64,000 nt of DNA from Acanthaster planci (taxonomy: Eukaryota > Echinodermata > Asteroidea > Valvatida > Acanthasteridae), in assembly GCF_001949145.1 (NCBI RefSeq), contig NW_019091548.1:122460-186459 (forward strand), in the 5' to 3' direction. Positions 23,401 to 38,400 of the stretch are shown in pieces. The stretch's first letter is position 1. Each line of letters begins with the position of its first letter. A model generated the notes under the pieces. It was not told the origin of the DNA, searched no databases, and was given only the letters and a program-made list of their open reading frames with translations. Both the position numbers and the translations under genes were made by a program.

Positions 23401-26400
23401 AAACCTCTGTTTCATTGAACGGTCTTCCAACGATCAGCCAGTCATCCAGTTACTGGAACAGCAGGACATCCCACTTTTGAAAATGAGAGGCGACGATCTT
23501 TGCGACCCTCGAGAACACTCTCGGTGAAGCACAGAGGTCGAAGGGGAGAGCTGTGAATTCGAACAGGTTCCCGTTGTACAGGACGCACAGGTATTCATAG
23601 CTTTCAGGGTGAATCAGGATGTAAAGGTAGGCATCTGTCAAGTCTATGGAAGAGGCCCAACATGGAATCTGTTGAGATTTGGTGACAGTCTGAAGGGTTT
23701 CCATGCGAATTTCTTCAGGCAGATAAAGCGGTTCAGAGGTTTGAGGTTGATAATACATGTAGGTCGCCAGCTGTTGAGTTCCTTCTTTGGAGTGATGAAC
23801 GTTGAAATGAAGCCCCTGTTCGCTTGAAATTTGGGAACCGGGCGGATAGCATGTTTCCGAAGGAGAGTCTTTAGTGCCTGTTGTTTGCTTCTGTCGGACG
23901 GAGGATAGGTACAGACGGAGGGGTGCTTGTGAATTCGAGGATGTATCCGTAACAAATGGTCCCAAGCACCCATCTGTCCCATGTGACTTTCTCCCAAGAC
24001 CCTGCGAAGAGTTGAAGTTGCCCGCCGACGGGTCCAGGATCGGCAGGTGCAGGCAGGTCTAAATAGTCAGCGACGTCTACTGGGGGTAGCGCGACTCGGT
24101 AGTTCTTCCCTTGAAGCTCTTCTGGAGTGGTTTGGTGGGTCGAGAGGAGGTTGGACGGCCACGATTTGTCTGGTAACTGGGTTGACCAAAGGGGGGAAAG
24201 GAACGAGAATCACCCTGATGCAGAGGTCTGAAGAGTCGAGGTTCACAGAAGCTAAGTTTATGTGTTGTGTCAGTGCGCTTAACTTCTGACTCCATTATCT
24301 CCATGAACTTCCCTGCAAAAAGGTCTTTGCCGTAAAGGGGAAGTTCTTGAAGTCTTGACTTGGTTCCCTCACAGGGAATGTTCACAGCATCTAAGGTGTT
24401 GGGTCTGCATGCAGAAGTGGCTAAAATGGAGATCCGAACGAACTGCTCGAAGATAGAGTTGACATTCTCATCGAGCGCTCGACATGCAACTGCTGCCAAG
24501 TCCAGAGTAACTGGTGAATCGTTGTCACACGCTCGGGCCAAATGCTCAGAGAGAAGTACCGTAAACACTGTGCAGCGAAGACCATGTCGTGAAGCTTTGT
24601 GGAGTTTAGCAAGAGTAGACCCAGCGAAACACTTGTCCTTGTCTTTAAATGGAAACTTTCCAGTAGTCTTGTGAGCATCGGAAGAAAGTTTATCTTAAGC
24701 CTCAGTTAGAATCTCAGGGACGGAGAGGAAGATGTCAAAGTCCTCACTAGCAAACTGGAAATAAGTCAATGCTCTGGGTGGGTATCAATGCCATTGTTTG
24801 GCACCGGCGAGAACTTTAAACATCTCGACGCATGAGTGGTCAAGTGGAAGTTCCGGGAAAATTGGCGTTGATGCCTCCAACCTAGCAGGGTGGCGCTTGA
24901 AGGAAGCATGTGAAGCGGCCTCAGCTGTAGATTGATTAGAAGGCAGGCCTAATATTTGGATCATATCTTTCTGAAGAAGACAGAGCCGTGCCTCAGGAGG
25001 GTTAAGACTGGCTGCCGAGGAGAAATCCTCACCTTCAGAGGACATATCCTGTTCCATCTAGAGTTGATCGGAGGAAGGGGGAACGTTGTCATGTCTTGTT
25101 CAGTGGCCAGGGGCCGTAGCAGGAAGTGAGCTGTAGTCTGCACTGGAACCTGGGTAAGTCGAAGGGACAAAACCGTCATAGGAAGATCGGATCGTCGATG
25201 AATGCAGGTTCGGATGCAGATGCAGATCACCTTCCGCACGCAAAGGGTCCGGATCTGGAGCCGGCGCTGGGGGAACAGAATAGGGCTCTAGGCAGCTGGC
25301 TACAGAAGAGAGCTTCTCTGAGAACATGCGGACTGCTGACATGATGTCGGCTGAAGCGTTGTCCTTCTGTGAGGAGTGAGACTTTTTGCACTTGGACCCC
25401 GTAGAAGGAGACAAAGAATGCTCGTGCTTCTTGTGTAGGGGAGAACTAGTTCTAGAGCAAGCGGTCAAGGCCTGGTGAGCTGGGGCATTGGAGGCTTGCA
25501 GTAAGCAGTGCATCATGGGACTAGAGGGTGCACTACGATTGATCAGAGATTTTAGCAAATTGAATCAGACGCAAAGGAATTTGCATATTTAGCAACTGTT
25601 TCAGGTAAGTTGAAAGCAGAAGACTAAAAAATTAAGCTGGTATTGCTTAATTCTATGCTACAAAGTGTTACAAGAAAATATGAAATACACCTACAATTTG
25701 AAGAAAATACAAGAATATTTAACAAAAGAGCATTTGCAACTGATTCAGACATGACTTCTTTTTTTTTAGCTTAAGGCTTTAGTTGGAAAGGGGGAAATTC
25801 CATCCAAATCCAAGATGATTTAGGGCTACGATGATAATTTGTTATTTTACTAGATTTACAGTATCTCAAACATGCTTTAGTAAATACATGTACATGTAGG
25901 ACATCGAGGTGTGTTTTAAGCAAGTTATAATATTTTGACTGGAACATGCAGAGTGCATTGTTCAACGTTGAATGTTGATCTCATTCCATTCAAAGTTTAT
26001 TGAAATTTTATCTAATACATATCAAGATAATGAAGGCCAGAACAAACGAAGTGTTTTTAAATACATCATATGCCTAAAGTTGCATTTTCCTGCAATTTCA
26101 TTCAGATTAAAAATTTACAAACTTATTTTTTAAATTTATTTTTGCGAAAATTACTTGAAATCAAGACAGCAAATTTTTTCACCGACAAGACCACATATCT
26201 ACATGCAGTATTATGCCCCTTTGACCAGTGAGGTTATTTTTCTTCAGAAGTGCTCTTTAAGCATGTTTTAACCAGAAGACCACAGAATTAAAAAATGCAT
26301 GTTACAAATAACTTATTTAGACCTATCATGACTATTGGCATTTTAGCATGCAATACCTCTGGCACTGTCTAAAAGTGCATCACAGCCAGAATGCAGATAC

Positions 26401-29400
26401 ATCATTGTCGATGAGCATTAACTACCTTTGCATCTTTTACTAAAAACTGCTCTCTATCCTCCCTAATTCACCACTACGAAGGAAGCCATGGCATATTCCG
26501 TTTACAGTACTACAGGCTTGCCGGAGTCTCCATGTTGAGTTCACTATTATTTGAAATTATCTATTATTGCCTACTTGGCCAGGACCAAACTAAGTTTTCA
26601 TTGGCTGGTCCTGCATGTTATGTGCTTATTGCAACAACTTAATTCCTTAGGCATATAAACTACATGTAGGGTGTTAGAAATTTCACCTGGGACACAGTGT
26701 CCAGAACATCCAGAGCTGTAGGATGCTCCTGTGCTGCCATTTGGTTCTGTTTACGTAGGCCTACGTGTATAAATACTGTATTGGCTTTTCAGGAACTTGG
26801 GTTTCATTCCATATGGCAGGGTAATTTTTTCAGTGCAGAGGGTGCAGCCCAAAATGGGGCTGGGTTTTGTGGTCTAAAATTACTGGCATTGTAAACTGCT
26901 TTCGAATGCGGCAATATTACAATAAGATACCTGTAGACTCCTTGTATCCTACTCTACATAACTGTAGCAAGCAACTGATTTGGAACCACACCACTTATTT
27001 ATTTTTCAAAATAATAAAAGCCGCCAGAAGTTTTACATGGCAACTGTTGAAGTTAATGGTTCGTTTTGGATTTTGGTTTAATTTGCATAAATTTCACTTA
27101 TTAATTTCTTCTGAACCAAAACTATGTGTTTCTAGCTTTTGGGTTACCGTCCTATCGATGTAAAATAATTACATCATGATTTGATTCATAACCCTCCCCA
27201 ATCCTGACAAATATCCCAAAACCAGATTTTAAAAGATGGGGGGTGTCAGCGGTTATTATGGCTCGAGTCAACTGGCTAAACTCACCGTGATTAGAGTCCA
27301 CAGAAGAAGTCGTATGATCCTGCTGCTGTTATACTGATGAAGCAGCAAGATTTTTCCAGCCTTAACAAAAAGAAATCATTGTTAACATCTATATGCATTT
27401 ATGCATCAAAAATTCACTTCTAATTTAAATAGGGGTATTTTTCTGGCAAATTCAACTGATGTGTCTTCTAAATTCTAAGGATTTCATAAAAGGCATCAAT
27501 GCACTCTTAATACATGTACTTATATCAAAAGTGTCTTGGCAACATTCTGCAACAACAGCAAAGAATACAAGAATGTTCTTGTACAGGTATGTCATTTTTT
27601 TTTTCTCTTCAGTAAAGTGGTTACATTTCTCTTTTGCAATGGTTGTTAATTCAAACTAATAGTTACAGGTGCTGTTCATCTGCAGTCAACTGTGTCCATT
27701 TTTAGCTCTAGGATACATGAAATAGTGATCTTCAAATAGCTCTTTTTATACCTGCCATCCACTATTATCTGCTACTGCACAACTTGTTAACTACTTGCTG
27801 ATCATCCTAGTAGATTTCTTGTAGTTGTTTTTTGTCTGTTATCAACACTGGATGACGTTTGATGTTAAAAATAGTCAAGACTGATTTTCTTTTATCATCC
27901 AACATGGCCACTGCTTTGAGGTATGAAATTCTATTGATCCTAGTGATCGGAGTCTTTAACTCTGTACGTTGTGTGTATGAACAAGGCCAAACACTCTTTG
28001 CAAATTATGATATTCATCCCAAATTGACAGGATCCCACTTGTCATGCTTGTGGCTTTGCAGTACTTACCACAAATTAACATGGTTAATAATTAAATGAAA
28101 ATAAAAACCACTCTCGTAAAGTGGAACAAACATGGTAATACTTACCTGCTTCTTCCGAAGAATCAGCATCAACTCCAACCTGACATAACTGTCTTCATCG
28201 ACATTCACCTTAATCCCGGTCCTAACAACCGTGGATGAACTGAGAAATCTTTCAGTAAGCTAACAGATGATTCCAACCAAATGTAATCAAAAACTCCTGT
28301 CAACAACTGTTTAGCCTTCGAAAATCAGCTCAAACTTCTTCACATCTCCATATTCTACATTCCCTGAAATGAACAGCGTGTTCCGATTTCATGGCAACTG
28401 AGGTGGTGGAAGACAACTAATGTTCAAATGCACCCATTTGGTTATGCTCTTGGCAAAAAAATTTCAAACGGACTCTCACTAAATCTGACCACAGTCACTA
28501 TGGATGCGTTCGTGTCAAAGTTACCACTCGTGATGACCAGTATAACCCATCTAGCAGTCCTGAACATCAGCACTTTGTTCCTATAAGCTTCCAACTATTG
28601 GTCAAACCAACCTCTTGGTTAAGATCATCATTACTACCTCGTATGTTCCTCACTAATGTCTGATCTCTAAAAAACCAAGATTGATGACCTTGAAGTCACA
28701 CTTAACTCCTAACGATGTTGATACTGCCAGTATTACTGAAACCTGTATTACATGTAATGACCCAGCATCACCACTGAATGAAAATCCCTAACTGTCAAAG
28801 TTAGTCCATTTTTATGTCTTGGAATTTTTTAACCTACGTGTAAATCTGTCTCCGTGCATCCATTATTATTCCTTGTTTTCCCTTTGTGCAAAATCTATGA
28901 AACCTGCTATTATACTTCACCATCGTTGATTTTTCATGACTTTTTGTAACAAAATTGCCACGGAGTCTGGGTCCCAATTTTTGGTGAACCCAGAACACAT
29001 TCAGGTTATCTTTTTGTTCTTTTTGTTCAGTAGGAAAACACACCCCTTTGTACAATGATCATGGTAAACCCAAACCACTGTTCCTTTTCATGCAAATTTG
29101 TTTTTGTTGTTATATTGGAAAAAGCCAGTCCAGATGAACGCACATTTTTCTGGGGACGTAAAAAGCTGAGTGTAAGTGTTGAATGAGATCAATTCTTGCA
29201 TTTGATGAAGAAGGGTATCCATTGGTGTGTTTGACGAGAGAGAGTTGCCACGTGCTGGCTGTGTTGGGTCGCCACCCGAACCAACAGGCAAGTGGGTACG
29301 GCTACCGTAGGTAAAGGGTTACCCAACTGAGATACTGAGGCTGTGGGCCAGAGAGTATAATATACGTTACGATACCACTGACACCCTGGTGAACTGACCA

Positions 29401-32400
29401 GTCTCCACATGGCTTCCACGTGAAGTTTAAGTGCATAATCCCCATGATTACCGTAAGTTTTATATTGTCAATATTGTTGAATTTGTATGAAGTCTGAATG
29501 TACTTGAATATGTTTTTATTGTAAGGTGTTTTGCCCTGCAAAAGTATTTAGCCCAGATTCATTGAAAAACAGAACTTTATAAAGAGTTGGCAGTTGATTT
29601 GTCATGTCTTGTGTGAATTTCGTTTCAATTTTTGGAAATCGAACAAAACTTATCATTGTATTTTAAAAAAGGACAGAAATTTGTAGATCTTTCAGTCATT
29701 TCAACTTTAGTAGATGATCATTGTTTTCCATGGTGGCAACCCGATGACTCTGAATGAGGTCTGGGTAAACCACTGGCAGTGAAGTCCTGAAGTCCTGGGC
29801 TTGATACTTGAGCTCACGCCACAAAATTGAACAGTTATTCCCTCTTGGAGCTAGCGACCATTGCTACATCCTCGTTGTGCCTGTAGGTGAGCTTTCTCGG
29901 CCAGAGACAAAGATCAATTAACAGCCCTACGGGGATTTGTCCCTCAGAACTTTTGGGTTATTGAAAATTTATTGAGACTGAAACAGTGCCCTCAATGAGC
30001 TATCAACTTCTAAACAAGCAGACATATTTTTTGAATGAGTTCACACCATATTGTCACCACGTGCCCTGAAGAAGGTACTCAGTTACTGAAAGCTCAGCAA
30101 TCACATATTTCACAGCACTGATTTGATATTATATTCTCCTCAATATTCTGATCATGGTGCTACGTAGCCCTTCCATATTTTTCAGAGATAAACCTTGCGA
30201 TGCCTCGCTCTATTAAATGCCTTGTAACTCAATGCCAGAGAGCGTATGCTGATAAAGACAACAATGCACTGTCGTATTGTGGCATTCTCTCCACAACAAA
30301 CCTCGACATGCTATTAATGAGGCAAACGCTACATTTTATAAAAATTCAGTTGAGCTTTTGAAAAGCAACCCAGTTTGCAGCATCGATACATTCAGGAAAT
30401 AAGCTGCCTGAAACCAAAACTGCCTAGTTTTCCTTGTGCTATGATACATGTACATGTAGGTCCAGTTGCAACAGCTGAAGCCATTAACAACCATTTTGCA
30501 AGTATTTGCAACGAGTTACTTCCATTGCAGTCCTCATTGTTTGCCATCGTACTTATCTGCTGAAGCTCCACCTCCCAAAATATACCATAACCAAGTCTTG
30601 AAAGCCCTGAGTAGTCTTAATTCAAAGAAGGCTGGTCACCCTGATGGACTACCCGTTTGGCTTATTTAAGAATTTGCAACTGAACGGGCAGATCCCTTGA
30701 CGCATCTATTCAATTTTGCATTGCCGATGGTATTTTCCCTGATCAATGGAAAACTGCTACAGTTGTCCCAGAACCAAAATAAAAAAAAAATCATCCTTTG
30801 ATAACCTCTGCCCCATTTCACTTATCCCAGTGTTTGCCTGTATTTTTCAATCCTTTTCAGCAAAATGGCTCCTACAGGATATCACTATCAAGATAGACTC
30901 TAAGCAGTACAGTACCAGGAAAGGCTGCTCCACCACACATTACCTCATTGACTTGTTAAACCAGGTCACTATGTTGACTTTGCACGATAGGTTTTACCAA
31001 GGCATTCAAGTGTGTTAACCACATTATTGTGATACAAAAGCTTAAAAATCTTGGTGTCAGATTATCGATTGTTCCCATAGTCTGTAGCTTTCTCTCAGGT
31101 CAAGCTTAATCAACATACCTTTAGTGTCCCTCAGGGAATAAAATTAGGTCCAATTCTTTTTCTTATGCTTGTCAGCGATGTGTGTAAGAGCTGTTGCAGA
31201 CAATGAAAATATGTGGATGATCTGACTTTGAAGATATGAAATATGACAAAGAGCCCAAACTTCAAACTTACCTTTATTCTTTCGCTGCAATGGCAATGAT
31301 GTTTTGCTCAAACCCTCTGAATACCAGTCTATGACAGTTTTTGACAGAGAAATACCCTAGGGTACTCTGTCAATTAACTCAATAACTAGGAATGTGTCAC
31401 ATTTGAAATTATTACATATTAGTATTACCATTCAAAAGGATCTGAAATGGAATTTACATATTCCTGCCATTGTCTCCAGAGACGTATATGTACGAGTCCG
31501 CATTTTGTTTAATGGGAGTTGAAAAAAGTTAGTTCTTATTTTTGTTAAAAAAGGTAAATCCTTCGAGCAAAGGCATGTCTGAAAACTGCCAATCTTGGAC
31601 ACTTACATATGATGGTCCACCTGGCAGTCAGAACATACCGGTAACTGTACTTGTCTGAAAATAATAGTCTGCTAAAAGAATTCTGGACCAAGCCCGATCC
31701 AGAACATTGGTGGGGTGCCCTTATTGCATGCAGCATTACACCTGAAAAATATCGCACCTTGATGCAAACGCTGGCACTGCATGCTAAAGGAAGTTAAACA
31801 TGCTTTGTTTTCCCGTTTTCTTAACTACTTCAAAAGAATCGAGATATGGAATATTCAAACTGCCCATGAGTTAATAGTTGAAACAATCCAATCCACCTCC
31901 AGCCAGCAGCAGGAATAATCACTTCCAGCCAACTCTTCCAGCCAACTCTTCCAGCCAACTCTTCCAGCCAACTCTTCCAGCCAACTCTTGCTAGTACATG
32001 TAGGCTTTAATCCGGTATTAAAGTCTTTTTTTGCTCAGCTCTTGCTGTTCTCTGAGGGGCAATAAATTGATCCGCCTCGCTGACTTCAAAATGTGCAATC
32101 AGAAAGGCCTGTGTACCAGACTAGGGCCTAGGGCAGAGTGAATACCGGCCTGGCTTAATACCAGACTGGGTAAGGTTGGGCCCTTTCCATACCAGATCTA
32201 AATGGTCACCGTCCCTAAGCAAGGTAGTAAACTCAAGCCCACTATTGCACCTTGTCTTGTCATACCCAGATGTCATACTGAGCGATACAAGAAATCTACC
32301 ATTCCATCACTGGCCAGATTTTTAAAATAGTCTGTCTCTTACGTATTAAGCCTTGTAAATTTATGTGCCAATTGACTTATTGTTTCTCCATTCATTTTTT

Positions 32401-35400
32401 CCTTGTATTTAATCATTATGTGGTATAGGCCTATTTCACTTTTTACATTTTACTGGACTCGCAGGAAAAATGGCTACAAAAACTGTGTTTTATTAAAACA
32501 ATAACATGCATTGCAAGAGCTTTTGGTATGTGCCATTTTCATTAGACTTAGCTCTTCTGAATTGAAATATGAGAAAAAGTACAATCGTTGGAGTTGGTCT
32601 TTAACTAAATCTACCAGTTGTAATTTTGAATGCTTTCAGCCTTTAGGCTGTTTTTAATTCAAATAAAATAAACCATAATAATAATAATAAAAAATATACC
32701 TGAAGTCCAAGAAACGTGATGAATATGGAAGGTATTGAACCAAGGATCCCTTCTGGGTCATAATTCACAGTGGTGTGGTACACCTTCTTGCATGTCGGGT
32801 GTGGGTAGAGGTGCTTCTCACCCAGGATCCACCTGTCTATGTAGCCTGTGGCACCCCCTGTACAGTTGGTCAAGTTCATGTGGCCATCCACAAGAGGTCC
32901 CCCCGGGCCAAAGTAGCCCCTGAAATAGACCCAAAAAGATTACATTTATTATTAAGCTTTACCAATAACCTCTGTGCATTGAGCATGAGATGCATACTGT
33001 TGAAAGTTATTTTTCATTCTCTCACACTCATGGGAATTCTCATATCCCCTCAAAAAAATATTCAATATTTCCAATAAACACTCGAAAGTCAGAGTGAAAA
33101 TACTTAGTAGGTTCACAATATTTTAGCTTTAAAAATCACTTCTGAACTAGTGAGATTTTTTAGCTACAGCAACGGGCTCTGTTGTAAGTTAAGCTTTTCC
33201 CATCATCCTATCCCTTCCATGGGTGAGTAACATGTACAGTGTACTCCGGTCTGGCAACAGACCACCTACACAGTGTGAAGCCATTATAAAGTTCAGAAGT
33301 GTAACATCATGTAGAGCCAGTGAATGCCACACAAACGAATGGAATACAAGCATGCATGGTTCAAGCACTGGTTCTCGCACTAATGCCTTTTACACACATA
33401 CTGTGCATGTGACGTGGTCACTTCGGTACTCTATTGTCCTCATCCAAGAAATTTCACAGAAAGTTACTCAAGTGCGCCACATTTTAACCTTTTGCTGCCG
33501 GGGAACCCCGTTTTCAGCACCATGGGTTTATACTCAGAGACCAGGTGCCTGAAATGGGACAAAAGAGCTGGTCCGTGTAACAAAAGACTGTACTTGGAAC
33601 AAAAGACCTGCTGCTGGGAATTGCCATCATTTTTCGGCTTGCAGTTTTTGAAGGTAATCCGTCACAGTTTTAAAACAGTATAGCACTGTTTTAAGCTTAG
33701 CGCACCCGCAGATTAGCACCACAGACAAAAGTGCACTGCTGCATGCTAATCAAGCCACGTTTGAAAAGATGCCACTCAAATTCACTGGAGACAAAAGAAA
33801 TTAGGCAACACCTCACGATTCTGGGCTCTCTTTATAGGGCAACAGGCCTAGCTGAAATATTCAGGAGTCAATGAAGGTTACCTGTCAGCTTAGAGTAGCC
33901 ACCAAAGAATCATTCATGTGGATGTAAACGTTTATTTTGAACAATTTTGAAAACCGAAAATCTTGAAAATTGCCTGTATGTGTGCACTGCATTTTTAAAA
34001 GCACCTGGCAGCATATGGTTCATAATATTAAAATATTATTAATATGTGGCGCAACCGAGCAAGCTTTCGTGAAATCGAATGCCAGTACATGTACACGTAC
34101 ATGTATACTGTGCAGTTACGGCACAAATTTGTGGCACAAAGCTTATGCATGCTTCAAAGTTATGGTATGTTTCATGAAATCAGCTGCTGGCCTGTATGTC
34201 CCACTTTGAACCCATTCAAAAAGAAAGACCCATATGCACACTTGGAGATTACACTTTGAGCATATTTGAAACCCCATTCTTGCACTGGATGAACATGAGA
34301 ATGGGATTTTCCCAATGAAAAGCATCAACATATGGACATGTTGATAGGCATTTCTGTCGACAATGATTGCCAGACTTACACATAGAGCAAGTGAACATTA
34401 ATTTTCTCACATGAAATTGTAAGCACTCATGATAAGGAAAATTAAACCATAGGTTTATATACATGTATGATAATACAGAGAGTTTATCTTTACCAATTTT
34501 CATTATATTATGAGGCTATTTTGGGATTTGGTTGTCTTAAAATTGTTAGTATCATCCAATCTTTTCATTGTATGTTTTAATATGGCGAACTTTCTACCTT
34601 GAGTTTTTATCCAGCTGCACTCTATTTGTAGTTGGGCATTCATAATCAGCAACACTGTTACTGAGTCTCTGGAGAACAGGGTTTTGGATAAGCCTTTTAG
34701 TATGGGGACCTAACATACATTGTACTATTGTGCATTGCTTACGTTGGACATCCTGGTACCGGCAGAAAGAAAACAAGACAGACATATAGGACCATCAATG
34801 ATATTATAACCAGCCATTCATGCCAATAGTCAACCAGATCGCGAAACATCAGACGGTACTGCTTCTGAAAAGAATAATACATGTATAATGTGAGGCATTC
34901 CTGCCAAGAAATTCAGTCAAGGAAACTGTAAAGATCAGTCTTCTTTTAATATGGGCAGCAATATGAATAAAGTGAGTTTCTCACAGAAAGCTGTAAGATC
35001 CATCATACAGCCATAAGGTTAAGAAGGACTTTGCAAGATTGAGGAAGGCAGTACCCAGCCCATGATTGGGTTGATCAGCATATAACTACTACGAAACTAG
35101 TAAAGGCTAATTCATCGGGTGCGAGAAAAAAACAAACAAATCAAACAGACCCTAAGAATGTTATCATGGAAAAGGAACTTAAACTGACTGTGATACGGTA
35201 GTCCTCAACCTTTGGTTTGGCAGATACTAAGTGCAGGCTTGCCACAACAAGATATGATATTGCAAATCTCTGCAGGACTCCTGGAACTCGGAAAGTGCTC
35301 AGATCTGTTCCACCTGCAAATCAGACAATGAACAAAAAATGAGTCACCAAGGAGAGACTTGGTATAGTGAAGCCACAACATGGGCTCTTTTCTACGAGTT

Positions 35401-38400
35401 CTATGAGCAAATGGGCCATTTTCTGGAAAATGACGCTGCTGTCACACACTTGACAGTGACTTTTTTCTCAGTACAACGAAACACTTATGATATCTTTTGA
35501 AAATAAATTAACAATTATAAAGGAAGGCACATGAATGGAAAATCATGAAAAGAATGAAATGTGGGCTTGGTCAAGGGACCCATCAAAGCTTAACATTTCA
35601 AAGTATTACTATAATACAAAATATGTCACCCCTTTTTGAAGGTGGTGTACACCGTTGGTAAAATCCCAAAAATCGGACTACCGTATAATCCTGATCTTAC
35701 TTGAAAGTACATAACAGTCTCAATCAGACTGTAAAATATTTTCACCCAGAATGCTGTAATTTTCGAGAAAACAAAAAGTTTGTTCTCTTTTTTACGATGA
35801 TTGGCTGACCATCGTAACGGGGTTAATTTCACTTTGTACACCACATCCTTTTAATAGGCGCCAATTTCTTTTACGCAGTGTTTGCAGATGTTGTGGGAGT
35901 CTCCATTATTATAATGAACGGATAAACCGAAAGCAGCTAAAACAATACCGACATTCTTTCACCAAAAGCACTGTGAACTGAAATTATAGATACCCGAGTG
36001 TTAGGCGTAAAGTAGAAAATAGATTGGATCAGTGTGAAGTTAAATTTTATTTAAGGAAATGTTTTTTAATGCAAAAACTTTGTGAATCCTAAATCACCCC
36101 TAGAGCATAATGGTATCATCTAATATGGCGGCTGTATGTTTTTTAATGCAAAAACTTTGTGAATCCTAAATCAACCCTAGAGCATAATGGTATCATCTAA
36201 TATGGCGGCTGTACATTTCCAAGTACGATGATTTTCGTTAACATAAAGTACAATTTCTGCATTTTTATTTTTCACAAAGCAACTGACTCAAAACATGAAA
36301 CAAGCGAGTGGAATGTAAGTTGCAGTGAATATTATACACCATAATCAGGAAACTTGTGAAATTACAACAAAAACCAATGGTGTACACCTACTTTAAAAGA
36401 CAAGATAAAAACACAGCTGAAGGGAATTACTTTTTTGTGATTTTCTTAGAAATAAACAAAAACATCAAGTCCATCATGCACTACAAAACTTACTCATACT
36501 ATCTAAGCTTAAAATCACCAATTCAATGTAAAAATCAGTGTACAATTTAAATGTCTTAGTTTAACACGTAACTACAAATGCACATATTTTTACAGTGACC
36601 TGTTTCACATCATTTATGAAGAGCAAGAATATGTATTAACATACCCACAGGTATGCTGATTTTGCTCTCCTCGTAATGTTACCGTACATTTTAATGTCAG
36701 TCTTTAGAAAATGAATTCTTCAATTCTGCCCTGTAATTGACAACTTCAATGCCCTTGATGAATATTTCAATGTTGTTCAAAAATGTAAAGGCTGGATGTT
36801 ATTTCTCCTTTTTCTGCTAATGAAATGTATCAAAATGAAACACCCGACTCCACGGGAGCATTCCAGGATCATAACAAACACCTGTTCAAGGTGTTTGGGG
36901 TCCATTTAGCATCTATTGGAGTCGCTGATTTCTCAAAGCAGCTGTGGTTATCTTCAAAATAGCAATGGGGAACATCTTCATGTTCAAAGTACATGTACAT
37001 GTGTGTTGAAAGGCTTTCAGTCCACTAAAGGTTAAATCAGTGGTGTATACGTACATGTAGGTTGTGTGTATACCATACATAAGATTCTGTAACGAAATAC
37101 ATCATGTACATGTATACAGGCCTGCCACTGATGTTGCGACAGCTTGTCAAACTGGTTGCTAGTTAACTTCTATAGGGTACTGTGGCGAAACAGGGTAGCT
37201 GCGCAGATTTGTGTTTATAGTCTGGGTCATTGATAATTCAGGCACATCTAAATCATGCATTAAATATGCGCACGGCAACCAATTAGGTCTGGGCGCTGGC
37301 TGCATGGGTTGCCGGGACTTCAAAAGATAACAGGGTGCTAACCAGAGCTCTGTGGAGTTGTGTTGTGTTCTGAGTTTCGAGCTTCAATCTGACATACGAC
37401 CGCTGGTGGATGGGGATCTACCTCAAGTATACCTGGTGCGACCGGTTAGTGTGGTGCTTGTTCTCAGTTGCCGGAGCTGCCGATTATATCAGATCTCTTT
37501 GAAGATTGGGAGATTTTATTTAAGAAGTGGTAGATTATAGGGTTAGGGAACCCGTGTGAACCAGTTAATTGAGGAATTAGCGGAGTTTAGACTAGAAAGA
37601 TTGTGTGCCGTTGTTCCATGCTTGCTGGCATAGCGACGGTTGGTTGCGGTCCTGGTCTGGGAGCTTGCTTTCCTCGTTGAGGTTTACTGGGTGCAGGCTT
37701 CCGTTAGAGTCTGGTGAGAACTATTATAATTGCCTTCTAAATCAACTTACTTGTGTTATTTCGTAATAACTTGAAGTGGGTGAGGGTTATTTAATTCACC
37801 TTGAACCTTGTAGTTTGGGAATTGTGTTGCTTCGTAAGGCATGAAAAGATTTTTGTTATATAAGTCTACCCTGTTGTGTTGTATAATTGCAAAGATTGTT
37901 TTTGCTTGTGTGGTCAAGACTTATCGGTTATAAGCTAATTATTTATTTAGACTTGAGGGTTACCTGGTTATTTTGAGGGTTACCCTGATCACTGTGAGGG
38001 TTCCCTGGTTATTGTGAGGGTTACCCTGATTGCTGTGAGGTTTACCCTGATCACTGTGAGGGTTACCCTGGTGTAGATTAAGGATAAGGTTGATTAATCA
38101 CGTTCGTGGTGCAGTTGACCACGTAGGACTTCCTCCCCGTGAGTAATTTTGTACATAATTAATTGCTGTTGTATATAAAGGATAACTGAGCACTGACATT
38201 GAACAAACCAATCATATAATTGCCTTAAAAATCACTGGTCACCATGAGATTTAGTTCAGTCCTGTATCACTTATTGACATTTATTGTAATCTTTATTGAC
38301 ATCGGAAACAATAACTTAATCACAGAGCAGCGGTAAACTTCCACCAAACGAACAGCCCCTAAGACATAGTCCACCGTTCGTTAACTGATATCCCCCTTTG

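Larger units (their letters stand above)
20604..25627 (-). mobile_element. DIRS-type tyrosine-recombinase retrotransposon, about 5 kb, decayed
   Basis: DIRS elements copy through RNA and integrate circular DNA using a tyrosine recombinase. Read on the minus strand, the order is gag-like, reverse transcriptase, RNase H, tyrosine recombinase. A perfect 32-bp inverted repeat, with weaker extension, bounds the coding part (20668-20699 and 25553-25584). Just inside the left end, 20821-20919 is complementary to both outer flanks, the internal complementary region of the DIRS class. Frameshifts, a stop in the RT motif and a lost recombinase histidine show it is dead. No methyltransferase domain was recognised, and less than 0.5 kb separates RNase H from the recombinase. 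The edges are estimated from the complementarity. It lies in intron 10 of HGSNAT in the gene's orientation. Confidence 0.85.

Noticed and set aside
31921-31990. Short direct repeats as a CRISPR array
   Set aside because: Units of 13 bases without spacers in an animal genome are a minisatellite.
37960-38075. GAGGGTTACC array as an interstitial telomere
   Set aside because: The unit is about 22 bases and not TTAGGG-based. It lies inside the solo LTR, which explains it better.
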